Below, piece by piece: positions 28,353-38,413 of a stretch of 64,000 nucleotides of DNA. Below the pieces are notes generated by a model. It did not search any database. It was not told where the DNA came from and saw only the letters and a list, made by a program, of their open reading frames with translations. Source of the stretch: Alphaproteobacteria bacterium (GTDB lineage Bacteria; Pseudomonadota; Alphaproteobacteria; Micavibrionales; Micavibrionaceae). Where the stretch lies: contig JAJFGR010000007.1 in the NCBI GenBank assembly GCA_021776025.1, positions 620,001-684,000 of the forward strand, in the 5' to 3' direction. Each line of letters starts with the position of its first letter. Position 1 is the stretch's first letter. A program made the translations under genes and the position numbers.

Positions 28353-29885
28353 ATGAAGCTTGTTCCTGTTAGATCGACAGTTTTTAACCTGCTGTTTTAT
28401 ATGCTCACCGCGGTTGCGTGTGTTTTATGCCTGCCGACGCTGGTGCTGCCGCGAAAATATTTCATGGGCGTGGTACATTTTTTTGTCCATAAAGTGCTCT
28501 TTTTGGAAAAATATGTTTTGGGGCTGCGTTATGAGGTGCGCGGGCTGAAACACCTGCCCAAAGAGGGCTCCTACATTGTCGCCGCCAAGCATCAATCGGC
28601 TTATGAAACTCTGAAGCTGCATATTTTGTTCAAAGACCCATCAGTGATTTTAAAAAAGCAGCTGCTTTCAATCCCGTTATGGGGGATGTATCTCAAAAAA
28701 AGCGACCCGATTGCGATTGACCGCTCCAGCCCCGATGCTGCTATTGAATCCATCCAAGACGGGGCGCGGCGGATGAAAGAGCTTGGCCGTCCTATTGTTA
28801 TCTTCCCGCAGGGCACGCGCGTGCGCGTAGATCAAAGCTCTAAAGACAAGCCGTACAAGGTCGGCGTTGCCCGCATTCAAGAAGCCACGAACTTGCCTAT
28901 TATTCCGATGGCATTGAATGCCGGATTATTTTGGCCTAAGAATAGCTGGTTTAAAGCGCCGGGAGTCGTTATTTTTGAATTCTTACCGCCCATAGAACCC
29001 GGATTGGAAAGAGGAAAGCTTTTGGCCAAACTTGAGAATGACACAGAGAGCGCGACAAAAAGCCTGATGAATGAGGCGAAAGAAAAACAGCTCAACACAA
29101 AGCCTTCGCTCAAGATGGCGGGCGTTTCGGCGCTTATCATCTTTCTGCTCGGCTTTGGGCTCTACAGTTTTATCTGGTTCGCTGCTGCTGAGCACATCAA
29201 AAAAGAATATGTGCTGGTCGTGCAAGACCTCATTGATCCCGCTCAAGCCGTGCAAGAACCGACGATTGATGGTTATCCGGGACGGTTGAATTTATCAGTT
29301 GTCGAAGAAACTATCGTAACCGATGATGGCAGCGTCAAAGTTGAAAACTTTCGTGCCAAAGCTTGGCCCATTCCAATCCTCCCCACCACCATCACAACCG
29401 GGCCAATTGAGGTACGAAATTTCAAATGGAAGACGCCTTTGCATTTTGATTCCCTTTACGTCTTACTTTCATATAGCCGTCACACACTGAACATTCGGAA
29501 AAGCTCGCTCAAACAGGGCGACTTTATCGCTTCAGTTTCCGGCAGCGCCGATTTAAAGCAGGAGCCTTTCCCGGCTCTCGACCTTAACGTCCGTTTGGAA
29601 AACCATCCCAGTCTGCTTCAAGCTCTGGCGGTCAGCGACATCATCGAAACACGTATGGCACTGTTTATGGGCGCGGGGCTTTCAAGCCTCGCCAATGAAG
29701 ATGGCATCGTTGAGCTACCGGTTCATCAAAAAGGGGATACTGTTTATGCGGGCCCTCTGCCGGTGATGAAAATTCCAACACGGGCACAAACATCACTCAA
29801 AAGAGAACCACCTAAGGTTTCTCCGAGTCCGTCCCTTGATTCATTAGAGCCGGATTTGGATACCCCTCCGCTCCCATCTCCATAA
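28353..29885 (+). CDS. PlsC-like acyltransferase fused to a DUF2125 domain
   Basis: A 510-residue protein with two parts. Residues 1-245 are a 1-acyl-glycerol-3-phosphate acyltransferase: N-terminal membrane segment, catalytic His80 in KHQSAYE (H-x4-E rather than H-x4-D), and the FPQGTR motif at 151-156. This domain would add the second acyl chain to phosphatidic acid. A second transmembrane helix (about 255-276) leads to a DUF2125-like domain with GYPGRLNL, TTGPIEVRNFKW and a late ENHPSLLQAL segment. In other alphaproteobacteria I know these as separate adjacent genes. No internal frame break is seen. The end overlaps tyrA by 74 bases. Confidence 0.88.
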   Translation: MKLVPVRSTVFNLLFYMLTAVACVLCLPTLVLPRKYFMGVVHFFVHKVLFLEKYVLGLRYEVRGLKHLPKEGSYIVAAKHQSAYETLKLHILFKDPSVILKKQLLSIPLWGMYLKKSDPIAIDRSSPDAAIESIQDGARRMKELGRPIVIFPQGTRVRVDQSSKDKPYKVGVARIQEATNLPIIPMALNAGLFWPKNSWFKAPGVVIFEFLPPIEPGLERGKLLAKLENDTESATKSLMNEAKEKQLNTKPSLKMAGVSALIIFLLGFGLYSFIWFAAAEHIKKEYVLVVQDLIDPAQAVQEPTIDGYPGRLNLSVVEETIVTDDGSVKVENFRAKAWPIPILPTTITTGPIEVRNFKWKTPLHFDSLYVLLSYSRHTLNIRKSSLKQGDFIASVSGSADLKQEPFPALDLNVRLENHPSLLQALAVSDIIETRMALFMGAGLSSLANEDGIVELPVHQKGDTVYAGPLPVMKIPTRAQTSLKREPPKVSPSPSLDSLEPDLDTPPLPSP

Positions 29886-30744
29886 CTTCACGGCGAATGG
29901 CGCGTGTGCGGGTAAAACATTCTTCCAGATATTTGGCATCGCCGCGGCGAATGGCTTTTTGCATCGCGGTAAGGTCTTCATTAAAACGCTGAAGAATTTC
30001 AAGCACAGCGTCTTTGTTAAACATGAAGACATCGCGCCACATCACCGGATCAGAAGCGGCTATACGGGTAAAGCCGCGGAAGCCTGACGCTGAAAACTTA
30101 ATCACTTCGGATTTAATATCGTCTTCCAGATCGTCGGCCGTTCCCACGATTGTATAGGCGATGAGGTGCGGTAAATGCGAAGTAATGCCGAGAACAAGGT
30201 CGTGATGCTGCGCATCCATAATTTCAATCATCGCCCCGCAAGCTTCCCAAAAAGCCGTGACTTTTTCGACCGATTTTATCGGAGTGTCTGAGGTGGGCGT
30301 AAGAATGCACCAACGCCCTCCAAACAAGTCAACAAGCCCAGCTTCCGGGCCGGAATGTTCCGTTCCGGCAATTGGGTGGGCCGGAACGAAATCTACGCTA
30401 TCGGGTAAAAAAGGTGTCACAGCTTCAAAAATTGCGCCCTTCACAGAGCTGACATCGGTAAGTACGGCATTCGGCGCCATCATCGGGCCAATCGCCTCGG
30501 CCACGGCTTTAATGCCACTAATTGGAATGGCCAGAATAACCAGATTGCTGCCAATCACGCTTTTGGCAATGTCATGGGTGACAACATCGGCAAGCCCCAG
30601 CTCCTTAACCTTGGCGCAAACTTCTTCGCTAGCATCGGCCGCTGTTAACTTACCGGCTAAACCGTTTTGTTTGATGACACGGGCCAGCGATGAGCCAATC
30701 AGGCCCATACCGATAATTGTCACTTTTTCAAACATTGCACTCAT
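29812..30744 (-). CDS. Prephenate/arogenate dehydrogenase family protein
   Basis: Oxidative decarboxylation of prephenate or arogenate on the way to tyrosine. The 310 residues start with a Rossmann NAD(P) site, IIGMGLIGSSLA at about 10-21, and include the substrate-binding HPIAGTEHSGPEAG near 120-133 and the HHDLVLGITSHLPHLIAY segment near 196-213. It corresponds to tyrA or tyrC; the substrate cannot be decided from sequence. The ATG at 30744 is used; Met4 is an alternative. It is divergent from the truncated metA gene, with 70 bases between starts. Confidence 0.93.
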   Translation of the reverse strand: MSAMFEKVTIIGMGLIGSSLARVIKQNGLAGKLTAADASEEVCAKVKELGLADVVTHDIAKSVIGSNLVILAIPISGIKAVAEAIGPMMAPNAVLTDVSSVKGAIFEAVTPFLPDSVDFVPAHPIAGTEHSGPEAGLVDLFGGRWCILTPTSDTPIKSVEKVTAFWEACGAMIEIMDAQHHDLVLGITSHLPHLIAYTIVGTADDLEDDIKSEVIKFSASGFRGFTRIAASDPVMWRDVFMFNKDAVLEILQRFNEDLTAMQKAIRRGDAKYLEECFTRTRAIRREVMEMGAEGYPNPALMNQGTDSEKP

Positions 30745-30814
30745 AAACTTTGCCTTTTCAGAGTATTAGAGTACAAAGACATACAGACAGACACTGGATA
30801 AATCAAAGGAAAAC

Positions 30815-31156
30815 ATGCCTCTCGTAGCCTACAAAAACCTCCCTTCATTTGACCGGTTGCGTGCAGAAGGCCGGACTGTACTGTCTCCTGAGCGCGCTCT
30901 CAGCCAAGAAATCCACGAGCTTCACATAGGTCTGCTGAACATGATGCCTGATGGCGCGTTGCAAGCGACAGAGCTACAATTCTTTCGTTTGGTCGGCGAG
31001 AGTAACCAGATCGCGCAGTTTTACGTGCACCCCTTTACCCTGCCTGAACTTGAGCGCGGCGAAGACGTGCAGGCCTATATTGATGAGCATTACGAGACAT
31101 TTGAACAAATTAAAGAGGATGGGGTTGACCCCAATAACCCATTCAAAGGATTTTAG
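30815..31156 (+). pseudogene. Truncated homoserine O-succinyltransferase (MetA N-terminal part)
   Basis: The 113 residues match the N-terminal part of the MetA family (homoserine O-succinyl- or acetyltransferase, methionine synthesis): LSQEIHELHIGLLNMMPDGALQATE and then YETFEQIKEDG, after which the full-length proteins of about 300 or more residues continue with the strand carrying the active-site loop. Here the frame runs into VDPNNPFKGF and stops. The catalytic Cys, His and Glu all lie in the missing part. The gene has a good ribosome binding site (aaaggaaaac) and an intact frame, so it may be expressed. It may be a decayed gene or a short protein with a new role. The stop overlaps the next gene by four bases (TTAG). 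Confidence 0.75.
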
Positions 31157-31896
31157 TTTTTTGCGCGGTTTGCAATAGGCTTAGGCATGAAAACGCCGCG
31201 GCCTCGCACCTTCACTTTTGAACCTGAGCCGCGATCCGCTGTCGCATAAACCTGTTTGCTGGCCTCAACGATATGAACACCCGCACCAATAGGAAGGATA
31301 TTTCTGCCCAAACGTTCAAAAAATCCGGCAACCTTCAAAAACGAGGTGTGCTTCAACGGCGGCATAAACAGTGCCTCTTCTGTGCGTTCATGCACGAACA
31401 AACTGTCCCGTAAAAAATACGTAAGCTGGGTGGCTGAATACGGGGTTCCCTGACCAAACGGTGACCAATCGGCACGCGCCCAAAACCCTGCGCGATTTGG
31501 AACAATAACCATTAACCGGCCATTGGATTTCAGCACCCGCCAGACCTCTTCCAAAGACGGCTTTAGAAATTCAGAAAACTCCAGATCGTGGATCATTAAA
31601 ACCCGGTCGATCGAATTCGTTTCAATGGGCAGCTCAGCGCGTTCCGACAGCGCCACGCAATTCGGCCCCTCGTGCGGCCAATCATGCGCGCCCTGCCCAG
31701 CAGGCATTAAGGCAAACACCTGCTGGGCCTCGTCTTTAAAAACCCGCAAATACGGCGTGGCATAGCCTGTTCCCATTACGGATAAGCCGGTTACATCCGG
31801 CCAGATCTCGCGGATGCGTTCCTGCAAGACACGGCGAACAACACGGCCTATACGCTCGTTATAAAAGCTTTTAAAATCATAAACAGAAGCAAACAT
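31153..31896 (-). CDS. Class I SAM-dependent methyltransferase
   Basis: A 247-residue methyltransferase of unknown substrate. The segment LSVMGTGYATPYL near residues 37-49 stands where the glycine-rich SAM loop lies, and IDRVLMIHDLEFSEFLKPSLEEVWRVLKSNGRLMVIVPN (about 96-134, quoted as two parts: the acidic-strand and the post-motif helix) has the type 11 layout. The C-terminal stretch is basic. I take the ATG at 31896, 11 bases after the mutT stop; a start 24 bases earlier would overlap mutT. This gene type often lies near glyoxalase II and mutT in alphaproteobacteria. Confidence 0.82.
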   Translation of the reverse strand: MFASVYDFKSFYNERIGRVVRRVLQERIREIWPDVTGLSVMGTGYATPYLRVFKDEAQQVFALMPAGQGAHDWPHEGPNCVALSERAELPIETNSIDRVLMIHDLEFSEFLKPSLEEVWRVLKSNGRLMVIVPNRAGFWARADWSPFGQGTPYSATQLTYFLRDSLFVHERTEEALFMPPLKHTSFLKVAGFFERLGRNILPIGAGVHIVEASKQVYATADRGSGSKVKVRGRGVFMPKPIANRAKN

Positions 31897-31906
31897 AGGG
31901 CTGATG

Positions 31907-32353
31907 CTACAGCAAATCACGCAATGTTGTCACCAGCGGAAGGTCGGCAGCAGGCATAGGATAGTTCAGCATATCAACCGGCCGCACCCAAGCGCTGACC
32001 TGATGCTCTTTAAGCTCAATCTCACCTTGCCATTTACGACAAGCAAACAGCGGCATCAAAAGATGAAAATCATCATAGCTATGTGAGGCAAAAGCGATCG
32101 GGTGGTAACAGGTCGGCCGCGTTTCAATGCCCAGCTCTTCTTCCAACTCACGCATTAGGGCGTATTCCGGTGTTTCGCCTTCATCAACCTTACCGCCAGG
32201 GAATTCCCACAGGCCTGCCATGGATTTTCCTTCGGGGCGCTGGGCTATAAACACTTCGTTTTGCGCATTGATGATGGCAGCCGCGGCGACAAGTATAATC
32301 GGAAGGTCCGGCGCAGGAGGTTTAGGTTGTTTTAGAGCTTCATCGCAATTCAT
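31907..32353 (-). CDS. mutT: 8-oxo-dGTP diphosphatase MutT
   Basis: Removes oxidised dGTP from the nucleotide pool to prevent A:T to C:G changes. The 148 residues show the full Nudix box at about 53-75 ([20 protein letters not shown], then ELG), with the REMEE-like metal ligands intact, and the KHQV-like [10 protein letters not shown] segment near the end that is typical of MutT. A terminator just upstream separates it from the parvulin gene. In related genomes argJ usually lies between the two; here it is absent. Confidence 0.93.
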   Translation of the reverse strand: MNCDEALKQPKPPAPDLPIILVAAAAIINAQNEVFIAQRPEGKSMAGLWEFPGGKVDEGETPEYALMRELEEELGIETRPTCYHPIAFASHSYDDFHLLMPLFACRKWQGEIELKEHQVSAWVRPVDMLNYPMPAADLPLVTTLRDLL

Positions 32354-32380
32354 TATTTTACTTACTGTCCTTTTGATACG

Positions 32381-32409
32381 AAAAAGCCGTGGCGATAAAC
32401 ACCACGGCC
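32381..32409 (-). terminator. Intrinsic terminator after the parvulin gene
   Basis: On the minus strand the stem GCCGTGG / CCACGGC (32408-32402 with 32392-32386) with a nine-base loop is followed by five T residues. It lies 22 bases after the parvulin stop and before mutT. Confidence 0.78.
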
Positions 32410-32431
32410 TTTCGCAGGAAATTTTTAAATA

Positions 32432-33472
32432 TTACTCGCCTGCGGCGGGCTCAATAGGCTCGCCGTTAATGTCGAGAATTTCAATATTGGCTTCATTACG
32501 CCACCCCTGAACCAAATCATTAAGAACCTGATTGCGGATTTGACTGGCCAGATATGCTTTAGCCTTCTCAAATTCAGCTGGTGGGCGCATACGCGTTTCG
32601 AGAACTTCAACGATATGGAAGCCAAAATCAGAGCTAATGGGTTTTTTACTGACTTCATCTTTTTTCTGAGTAAATGCAGCCTCAATATATTGTGGAAGCA
32701 CCTGATCATCGCGAGAGATATAACCTAGCTCTCCACCATTCTCTTTAGTTGCATCAATTGAATGCTCCTTTGCCAAAGCCGCAAAGTCACCGCCACCCTT
32801 CAACTGTTTGATGATATCTTTTGCCAAACCTTCTTCTTTGACCAGAATATGGCGCGTTTTGACTTCCTCAACCTCAGGGAAGTTTTTCAAATATATGTCG
32901 TAAGCGGCTTTGAGGCGTTCATCGGTCATACCTTTTTGAATTTCTTTCTCGATGAAAACTTGCCGCACAATTTGTTTTTTAGCCAGTGCAAGCTGCTCTT
33001 TCACAAGAGGATCATTGTCGAGGTCAACCTTGCTGACTTTTTCTGCCACCAAGCGTTCATTCACGATTTGATTCTGCGCCAAAGGAAAGAGTTGCTCCGG
33101 CGGAACTGCTTGACGTGTTTGCGGCGGCAAAGTTTGCATGTAGTTCAAAACATCTACGCGCGTTACGTCTTTTCCAGCAATTTTGGCGACAACGGGATTG
33201 CCCGGCTTGATATCCGGAGAAACAGTTTGGCCTTCACCTTGTTTTGCATCGGCTATTTTTTTATCAGCTTTGTCTTCGCCGCTTGCGGGCTCTGAAGATG
33301 CTGTTTGTGTCGAAGATTTATCTGTACCCATATCGAGCTGCCCAGACATATAGGCGATGGCACCGACGGCCACCAAGACCAAAACAATGAGGCCAACAAT
33401 AACTGTGTTCCCGCTCTCAGTATTTCTTTGGGTGGTTCTTTGCATAGACGTCATCAACTTTGAATTGGTCAT
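32432..33472 (-). CDS. Parvulin-type peptidyl-prolyl isomerase, membrane-anchored
   Basis: A 346-residue folding helper for exported proteins. A single N-terminal transmembrane helix (about residues 24-43, VIVGLIVLVLVAVGAIAYMS) anchors a linker rich in Lys, Asp and Ser, then a SurA-like helical domain (about 100-200) and a parvulin domain (about 205-300) with VKTRHILVKEEGLAKDI, GELGYISRDDQVLP and SSDFGFHIVEVLETR. It is divergent from secA, which moves such substrates across the membrane, a pairing I recall from other alphaproteobacteria. The first ATG is chosen because aaggaag lies eight bases before it. Confidence 0.93.
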   Translation of the reverse strand: MTNSKLMTSMQRTTQRNTESGNTVIVGLIVLVLVAVGAIAYMSGQLDMGTDKSSTQTASSEPASGEDKADKKIADAKQGEGQTVSPDIKPGNPVVAKIAGKDVTRVDVLNYMQTLPPQTRQAVPPEQLFPLAQNQIVNERLVAEKVSKVDLDNDPLVKEQLALAKKQIVRQVFIEKEIQKGMTDERLKAAYDIYLKNFPEVEEVKTRHILVKEEGLAKDIIKQLKGGGDFAALAKEHSIDATKENGGELGYISRDDQVLPQYIEAAFTQKKDEVSKKPISSDFGFHIVEVLETRMRPPAEFEKAKAYLASQIRNQVLNDLVQGWRNEANIEILDINGEPIEPAAGE

Positions 33473-33589
33473 TTTTTCTGCTTCCTTATAACTAAAAAAC
33501 TAATGTTTGAATTTATGGAGACTAACTAAAGCCTAAAGCGTTTGCAATAGAGCTTTACATGCTTTTCAAAAATTCGCCCCCAACAAGCA

Positions 33590-33618
33590 TTGACGCGGGG
33601 TATCAAGGCCTTTATATC
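33590..33618 (+). promoter_or_regulatory. Sigma-70-like promoter of secA
   Basis: TTGACG (33590-33595), a 17-base spacer and TATATC (33613-33618). Transcription would begin near 33625, giving a short leader before the secA ribosome binding site aggag at about 33638-33642. Confidence 0.6.
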
Positions 33619-33648
33619 AAGACAACTTGGTACTTCAGGAGAATTTGA

Positions 33649-36390
33649 TTGTTAGGCTTTGCCACTAAAATTTTTGGCTCATCAAACGAGCGCGCACTCA
33701 AAGCGTATCATAAGCAAATCGAGCCAATTAACGCGCTTGAACCGCGCTATGAAGCGATGAGTGATTCCGAGCTACAAGCGCAAACAGGTGCGTTTCGTCA
33801 AAGACTGGAAAATGGAGAACCTCTAGAAAGCCTCACGCACGAAGCTTTTGCGGTTGCCCGTGAAGCGGCCAAGCGCGCGCTTGGTCTGCGCCCTTATGAT
33901 GTGCAACTTGTTGGCGGACTTGTCCTGAATGACGGTAAAATTGCGGAAATGAAAACAGGTGAAGGTAAGACGTTGATGTCGACCCTACCTGTTTACCTCA
34001 ATGCTTTGGGCGGTAAGGGTGTGCACGTTGTTACCGTTAACGACTATCTCGCCAGCCGTGATGCCGAATGGATGGGCGTGATTTATAATTATCTTGGCCT
34101 GAGCGTTGGCTGCATTACAAATGACACGCCTCCGGACGCACGGCGCGCGCAGTATGCAGCAGACGTTACATACGGCACCAACAACGAGTTTGGTTTTGAT
34201 TATCTACGCGACAACATGAAGTTCAGCCTAGGCCAGATGGCGCAGCGTGATTTCAATTTCGCGATTGTTGATGAGGTTGATTCCATTTTAATTGATGAAG
34301 CGCGGACACCGCTGATTATTTCCGGCCCTTCCGAATCTGCAACAGAACTTTATACGGCCGTGGACAAACTCATCCCTGCTCTGAACGCTGATGATTACGA
34401 AATGGACGAGAAACATAAAACCATCGCGCTCACCGACGAAGGCACTGAGCATATTGAACAGCTTTTGAATGACAATAAACTGCTCGATGGCGGTAATATG
34501 TATGACATTCAGAATATTTCAATCGTTCACCATGTGAATCAGGGGCTGCGGGCGCATAAACTCTTCCATCTGGATAAAGATTATATCGTTAAAGATAGCC
34601 GCGTTATTTTGATTGATGAATTTACCGGCCGAATGATGGAGGGCCGCCGCCTATCCGAAGGGTTGCATCAGGCAATTGAAGCCAAAGAAGGGGCCGAAAT
34701 TCAAACAGAGAACCAAACGCTGGCTTCGATCACGTTCCAAAACTACTTCCGCATGTATCCAAAACTATCTGGAATGACGGGCACAGCCATGACCGAAGCA
34801 GCCGAGTTTTCGGAGATCTACAACCTCGGCGTAGTCTCTATCCCAACGAATGTTGAAGTTACCCGCATCGACAGTGATGATAAAATTTACAAATCCTTAG
34901 ATGAAAAAGAAGATGCGATTGTTGAGCTGGTTAAAGATTGTTACGAGCGCCAACAACCTGTTTTGGTGGGAACAGTTTCGATTGAGAAATCAGAAACTTT
35001 GGCCGCAAGACTGAAGAAAGAAAAGATCAAACATCACGTTTTGAATGCGCGTTACCACGAACAAGAAGCCTATATCGTTGCCCAAGCGGGCCGCCCGGCG
35101 GCCGTGACCATCGCCACCAATATGGCCGGACGCGGAACAGATATTAAGCTCGGTGGTAACGATGAGATGCGGATTGAAGCAGAAATCGGTGAAACGGCTG
35201 ATCCGGTGAAAGACAAAAAAGCGATTGAGAAGATTAGGGCAGAAGTCGAGAAAGACAAGCAGACCGTGATTGATGCGGGCGGACTTTACATTGTCGGGAC
35301 CGAACGTCATGAGTCGCGCCGGATTGACAACCAGCTGCGTGGCCGTTCAGGGCGTCAGGGTGACCCGGGCGCCTCGATGTTCTTCCTATCCGTTGAAGAT
35401 GATCTTATGCGGATTTTCGCCGGCGATAAGCTTGAATCGCTACTGAGCAACCGCAATATCGGTCTGCAGGAAGGTGAAGCGCTCGAACATCCGCTAATTT
35501 CCAAAATGCTGGAGCGGGCGCAAGCCAAAGTCGAGAGCATGCATTTCGAGATTCGTAAAAACCTGCTGAAATTTGATGATGTGATGAATGACCAGCGCAA
35601 AGTCATTTATGAACAGCGCCGTGAAATCATGGAGGCGGAAACCATTGAAGATATCGCCGCAGACATGCGTCACGAAGCTATTGAAGACACGGTTACAGCA
35701 ACCATTCCACCAGGAACCTACGCGGAACAATGGGATGTGAACTCTCTGCATACTGAATGCCAGCGTTTGTTAGGCCTTGATTTGCCGATAGCCGATTGGG
35801 CGAAGGAAGAAGGCATTGCGGACGGCGAAATCCTTGAGCGCATCATTGATGTTTCTGATAAAAGAATGGCCGCCAAAGTTGCCCATTACAGCGCGCAAAT
35901 CTGGCGGCAGCTTGAAAAATCGATTGTACTGCAATTGCTGGATCAGAGCTGGAAAGAACATTTGCTCAATCTTGACCATGTGCGCCAAGGTATTAACTTA
36001 CGCGCCTTTGGACAAAAAGATCCGCTTAATGAATATAAAGCAGAAGCGTTTTCTGCTTTTGAAAACATGCTCAACACGATGAGCGAAACCATCACACAAA
36101 CTCTCAGCCTTGTTGAAATTAACATTGAAGGCCGCGAAGTCAGTGTGCCGATGGAGGGCCCGCAGGAAATGCATGAAACGCGGCAAGATCCAGCCTTGAT
36201 GGGAACCGGCAAGGCCCCTGAATCCCTTAGACCCGACAATGTTCAGACCTTAAACCCTGGACCACAAAAGCGGGCCTTTGATAATGCAGACCCAACGACG
36301 TGGGGGAAAGTGCAGCGGAACGCAACCTGTCCATGCGGCTCAGGCAAGAAATTTAAACATTGCCACGGACAGCTTGTTCAAAAAGCGTGA
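33649..36390 (+). CDS. secA: Preprotein translocase ATPase SecA
   Basis: Motor that drives unfolded preproteins through SecYEG. The 913 residues fit the family. Walker [10 protein letters not shown] lies at about 101-109, the [18 protein letters not shown] segment near 208-225, [13 protein letters not shown] near 490-502, and the [14 protein letters not shown] motif near 563-576. The C terminus has a zinc-binding tail with Cys894, Cys896, Cys905 and His906. The start codon is TTG, supported by an aggag site seven bases upstream and by the lack of a nearby ATG. Three metabolic genes follow closely. Confidence 0.98.
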   Translation: MLGFATKIFGSSNERALKAYHKQIEPINALEPRYEAMSDSELQAQTGAFRQRLENGEPLESLTHEAFAVAREAAKRALGLRPYDVQLVGGLVLNDGKIAEMKTGEGKTLMSTLPVYLNALGGKGVHVVTVNDYLASRDAEWMGVIYNYLGLSVGCITNDTPPDARRAQYAADVTYGTNNEFGFDYLRDNMKFSLGQMAQRDFNFAIVDEVDSILIDEARTPLIISGPSESATELYTAVDKLIPALNADDYEMDEKHKTIALTDEGTEHIEQLLNDNKLLDGGNMYDIQNISIVHHVNQGLRAHKLFHLDKDYIVKDSRVILIDEFTGRMMEGRRLSEGLHQAIEAKEGAEIQTENQTLASITFQNYFRMYPKLSGMTGTAMTEAAEFSEIYNLGVVSIPTNVEVTRIDSDDKIYKSLDEKEDAIVELVKDCYERQQPVLVGTVSIEKSETLAARLKKEKIKHHVLNARYHEQEAYIVAQAGRPAAVTIATNMAGRGTDIKLGGNDEMRIEAEIGETADPVKDKKAIEKIRAEVEKDKQTVIDAGGLYIVGTERHESRRIDNQLRGRSGRQGDPGASMFFLSVEDDLMRIFAGDKLESLLSNRNIGLQEGEALEHPLISKMLERAQAKVESMHFEIRKNLLKFDDVMNDQRKVIYEQRREIMEAETIEDIAADMRHEAIEDTVTATIPPGTYAEQWDVNSLHTECQRLLGLDLPIADWAKEEGIADGEILERIIDVSDKRMAAKVAHYSAQIWRQLEKSIVLQLLDQSWKEHLLNLDHVRQGINLRAFGQKDPLNEYKAEAFSAFENMLNTMSETITQTLSLVEINIEGREVSVPMEGPQEMHETRQDPALMGTGKAPESLRPDNVQTLNPGPQKRAFDNADPTTWGKVQRNATCPCGSGKKFKHCHGQLVQKA

Positions 36391-36410
36391 TAAATCCGTT
36401 ATAAAGAAAT

Positions 36411-37271
36411 ATGAGCTTCACAGAAAAATCATATTTCGGCTTTCACGATAACGGCCAGCATCAAATTTATTACAATGACTGGGGCGCTGAAGACGGCAAT
36501 CCTGTCATCTGTGTACATGGCCTGACCGGCAATGGTTATGATTTTAATTTTTTAGCTGAAGAGCTGATTAAACATGGCCACCGCGTGATTGCTGTTGATT
36601 TGCCCGGACGCGGACGTAGCGATTTTCACGCCGACCCCCTCCTCTATAATTACGATCAATATATACGCGATTTGCAGGAATTGCTGGTGCATCTCGATCT
36701 GCAGGCCCCGGACAGTGTTGACTGGCTGGGCGTGTCTTTGGGCGGGGCGCTTGGTCTTCGGATGGCGGAGATGGAGCACAGCCCGGTTAAGCGGTTGATT
36801 ATTAATGATATTGGCCCGGCCGTGGAGAAAGCTGCGCTCGATTTTATTTATCAGGTGATTTCACAAACATACATTTTCGATACGGTTGCCGATCTCGAAG
36901 CGCGCATGCGCGCCACGCGCGGTTTAACATGGGGACCCGTTACGGATGCGCAGTGGCGGCATATGGCGGAGCATAATGCGCGGGCGACCGATGATGGGCG
37001 AATCACCTATGGGTATGACCCGCAAATTGCGCGTGTGTTTGAGACAGCGCCGATTGGTGATGCGGATTTATGGGAGAGCTGGAAGGGCACCACCTGCCCC
37101 GTCATGGTCATTCAAGGGGCACAATCTGCACTGTTAACGGATGATATTATTGATGAGATGGAAGAGGTTCGTGAATTCGACCTCACCGTTTTCGAAGGCT
37201 GCGGGCATGTGCCTTCGCTTATGGCACCGGAACAAATTAAAATTGTGAAGACATGGCTGAACGACAAATAG
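36411..37271 (+). CDS. Alpha/beta-fold hydrolase
   Basis: A 286-residue hydrolase of unknown substrate. The oxyanion region VHGLTGNGYD near 34-43, the nucleophile elbow GVSLGG with Ser109, the acid Asp in the MVIQGAQSALLTDD region and the histidine in GCGHVPSLM near 266 give a complete catalytic triad. No signal peptide. It starts 20 bases after secA and overlaps the FAD gene by 19 bases, so it heads a coupled three-gene set. Confidence 0.9.
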   Translation: MSFTEKSYFGFHDNGQHQIYYNDWGAEDGNPVICVHGLTGNGYDFNFLAEELIKHGHRVIAVDLPGRGRSDFHADPLLYNYDQYIRDLQELLVHLDLQAPDSVDWLGVSLGGALGLRMAEMEHSPVKRLIINDIGPAVEKAALDFIYQVISQTYIFDTVADLEARMRATRGLTWGPVTDAQWRHMAEHNARATDDGRITYGYDPQIARVFETAPIGDADLWESWKGTTCPVMVIQGAQSALLTDDIIDEMEEVREFDLTVFEGCGHVPSLMAPEQIKIVKTWLNDK

Positions 37272-38413
37272 ACATTGTTATTTTTGGCGCTGGCATTGCC
37301 GGGCTTTGGGCGCTTCACCGCTTTAAGGCGATGGGCTATGATGCGCTGTTGCTTGAGTCAGAGAGTATTGGCGGCGGCCAGACAATTGCTTCTCAAGGGA
37401 TTATCCATTCCGGCCTGAAATACGCCTTTGCCGGAAAGATCAACAAGCTGGCGCAAAGCATCAGCGCGATGCCGGATCTTTGGCGCGCAGCCTTACGCGG
37501 CGAAGGTGATGTTAATTTAAGCGCAGCGCGATATAACGCCGAAAGCCAATATCTAATGATCCCCGGTGGATTGATGGGGAGCTTGGTGAAGCTTGTGACC
37601 AAGCAAGCGCTTGGCAATAACGTGCATGAAGTGAAACCAGATGACTGGCCGGAGAAAATTAAATCCAGCGGGTTTAAGGGCACAGTTGTTTTCATGGATG
37701 AGCCGGTGCTGGATGTTCCTTCCGTTATTAGAGCCTTGGCAGAGCCGTACAAAGATTCCATTCGCAGCATCGACACTCCGGATGATCCGTTTGGGTTTTT
37801 GGAGCGTCATGGCATTGAAGCGCGGCATGTGATTTTTACCGGCGCGGCATCGAATGCAAAGATTGCAGCGTTAAAACCACAACATGCAAAGGGACTGGAA
37901 ATGCAGCATCGCCCGCTTCTTATGGGACTTTTTAAACCCGCACCCTACAGGCTTTATGCACATCTTGTAGGAACATCAGACAAACCTGTTGCGACAATTA
38001 CGACACATGAAACCAGCGAGGGTGAGCTTGTCTGGTATCTTGGTGGCGCTGTGGCAGAACGTAAAAAAGAAGCGCCCGCCGAACAGGTTTTTGAAGCTGC
38101 GCGCAAGGGCTTTGTGAAATATATGCCACAGGTTGATCTATCGAATGTGCAATGGGCCACTGTGCCGATTGACCGCGTAGAAGGAAAATCTATTTCAGAA
38201 GGCTGGATGCCAGATACGCCGACAATCCACAGTATTGGCAATGTGCATTATTGCTGGCCGACAAAGTTGACCTTTGCGCCGTTACTGACGGATCGTTTGT
38301 TGGAGAAGCTGGATATTAAACCTTCAGATACACAAACCGATTTTTCTTTTCTGCCTGAAGCGGATTACACTCAAACCCCATGGGACGAGGCACAATGGAC
38401 AAAAAGCAGTTAG
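37253..38413 (+). CDS. FAD-dependent oxidoreductase (DAO family)
   Basis: A 386-residue flavoprotein. The dinucleotide motif FGAGIAG at 11-17 ends in the acidic LLLESES, then IASQGIIHSGLKYAFAGK near 46-63 resembles the region after the first strand in L-2-hydroxyglutarate and glycerol-3-phosphate oxidases. The C-terminal half has the substrate domain. The substrate is not clear from sequence. It overlaps the hydrolase gene by 19 bases and the aldo/keto reductase gene by another 19, which implies translational coupling of all three. Confidence 0.87.
   Translation: MAERQIDIVIFGAGIAGLWALHRFKAMGYDALLLESESIGGGQTIASQGIIHSGLKYAFAGKINKLAQSISAMPDLWRAALRGEGDVNLSAARYNAESQYLMIPGGLMGSLVKLVTKQALGNNVHEVKPDDWPEKIKSSGFKGTVVFMDEPVLDVPSVIRALAEPYKDSIRSIDTPDDPFGFLERHGIEARHVIFTGAASNAKIAALKPQHAKGLEMQHRPLLMGLFKPAPYRLYAHLVGTSDKPVATITTHETSEGELVWYLGGAVAERKKEAPAEQVFEAARKGFVKYMPQVDLSNVQWATVPIDRVEGKSISEGWMPDTPTIHSIGNVHYCWPTKLTFAPLLTDRLLEKLDIKPSDTQTDFSFLPEADYTQTPWDEAQWTKSS

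Noticed and set aside
30745-30814. A SAM-responsive riboswitch before the truncated metA
   Set aside because: The 70-base gap has no recognisable SAM-I or SAM-II core.
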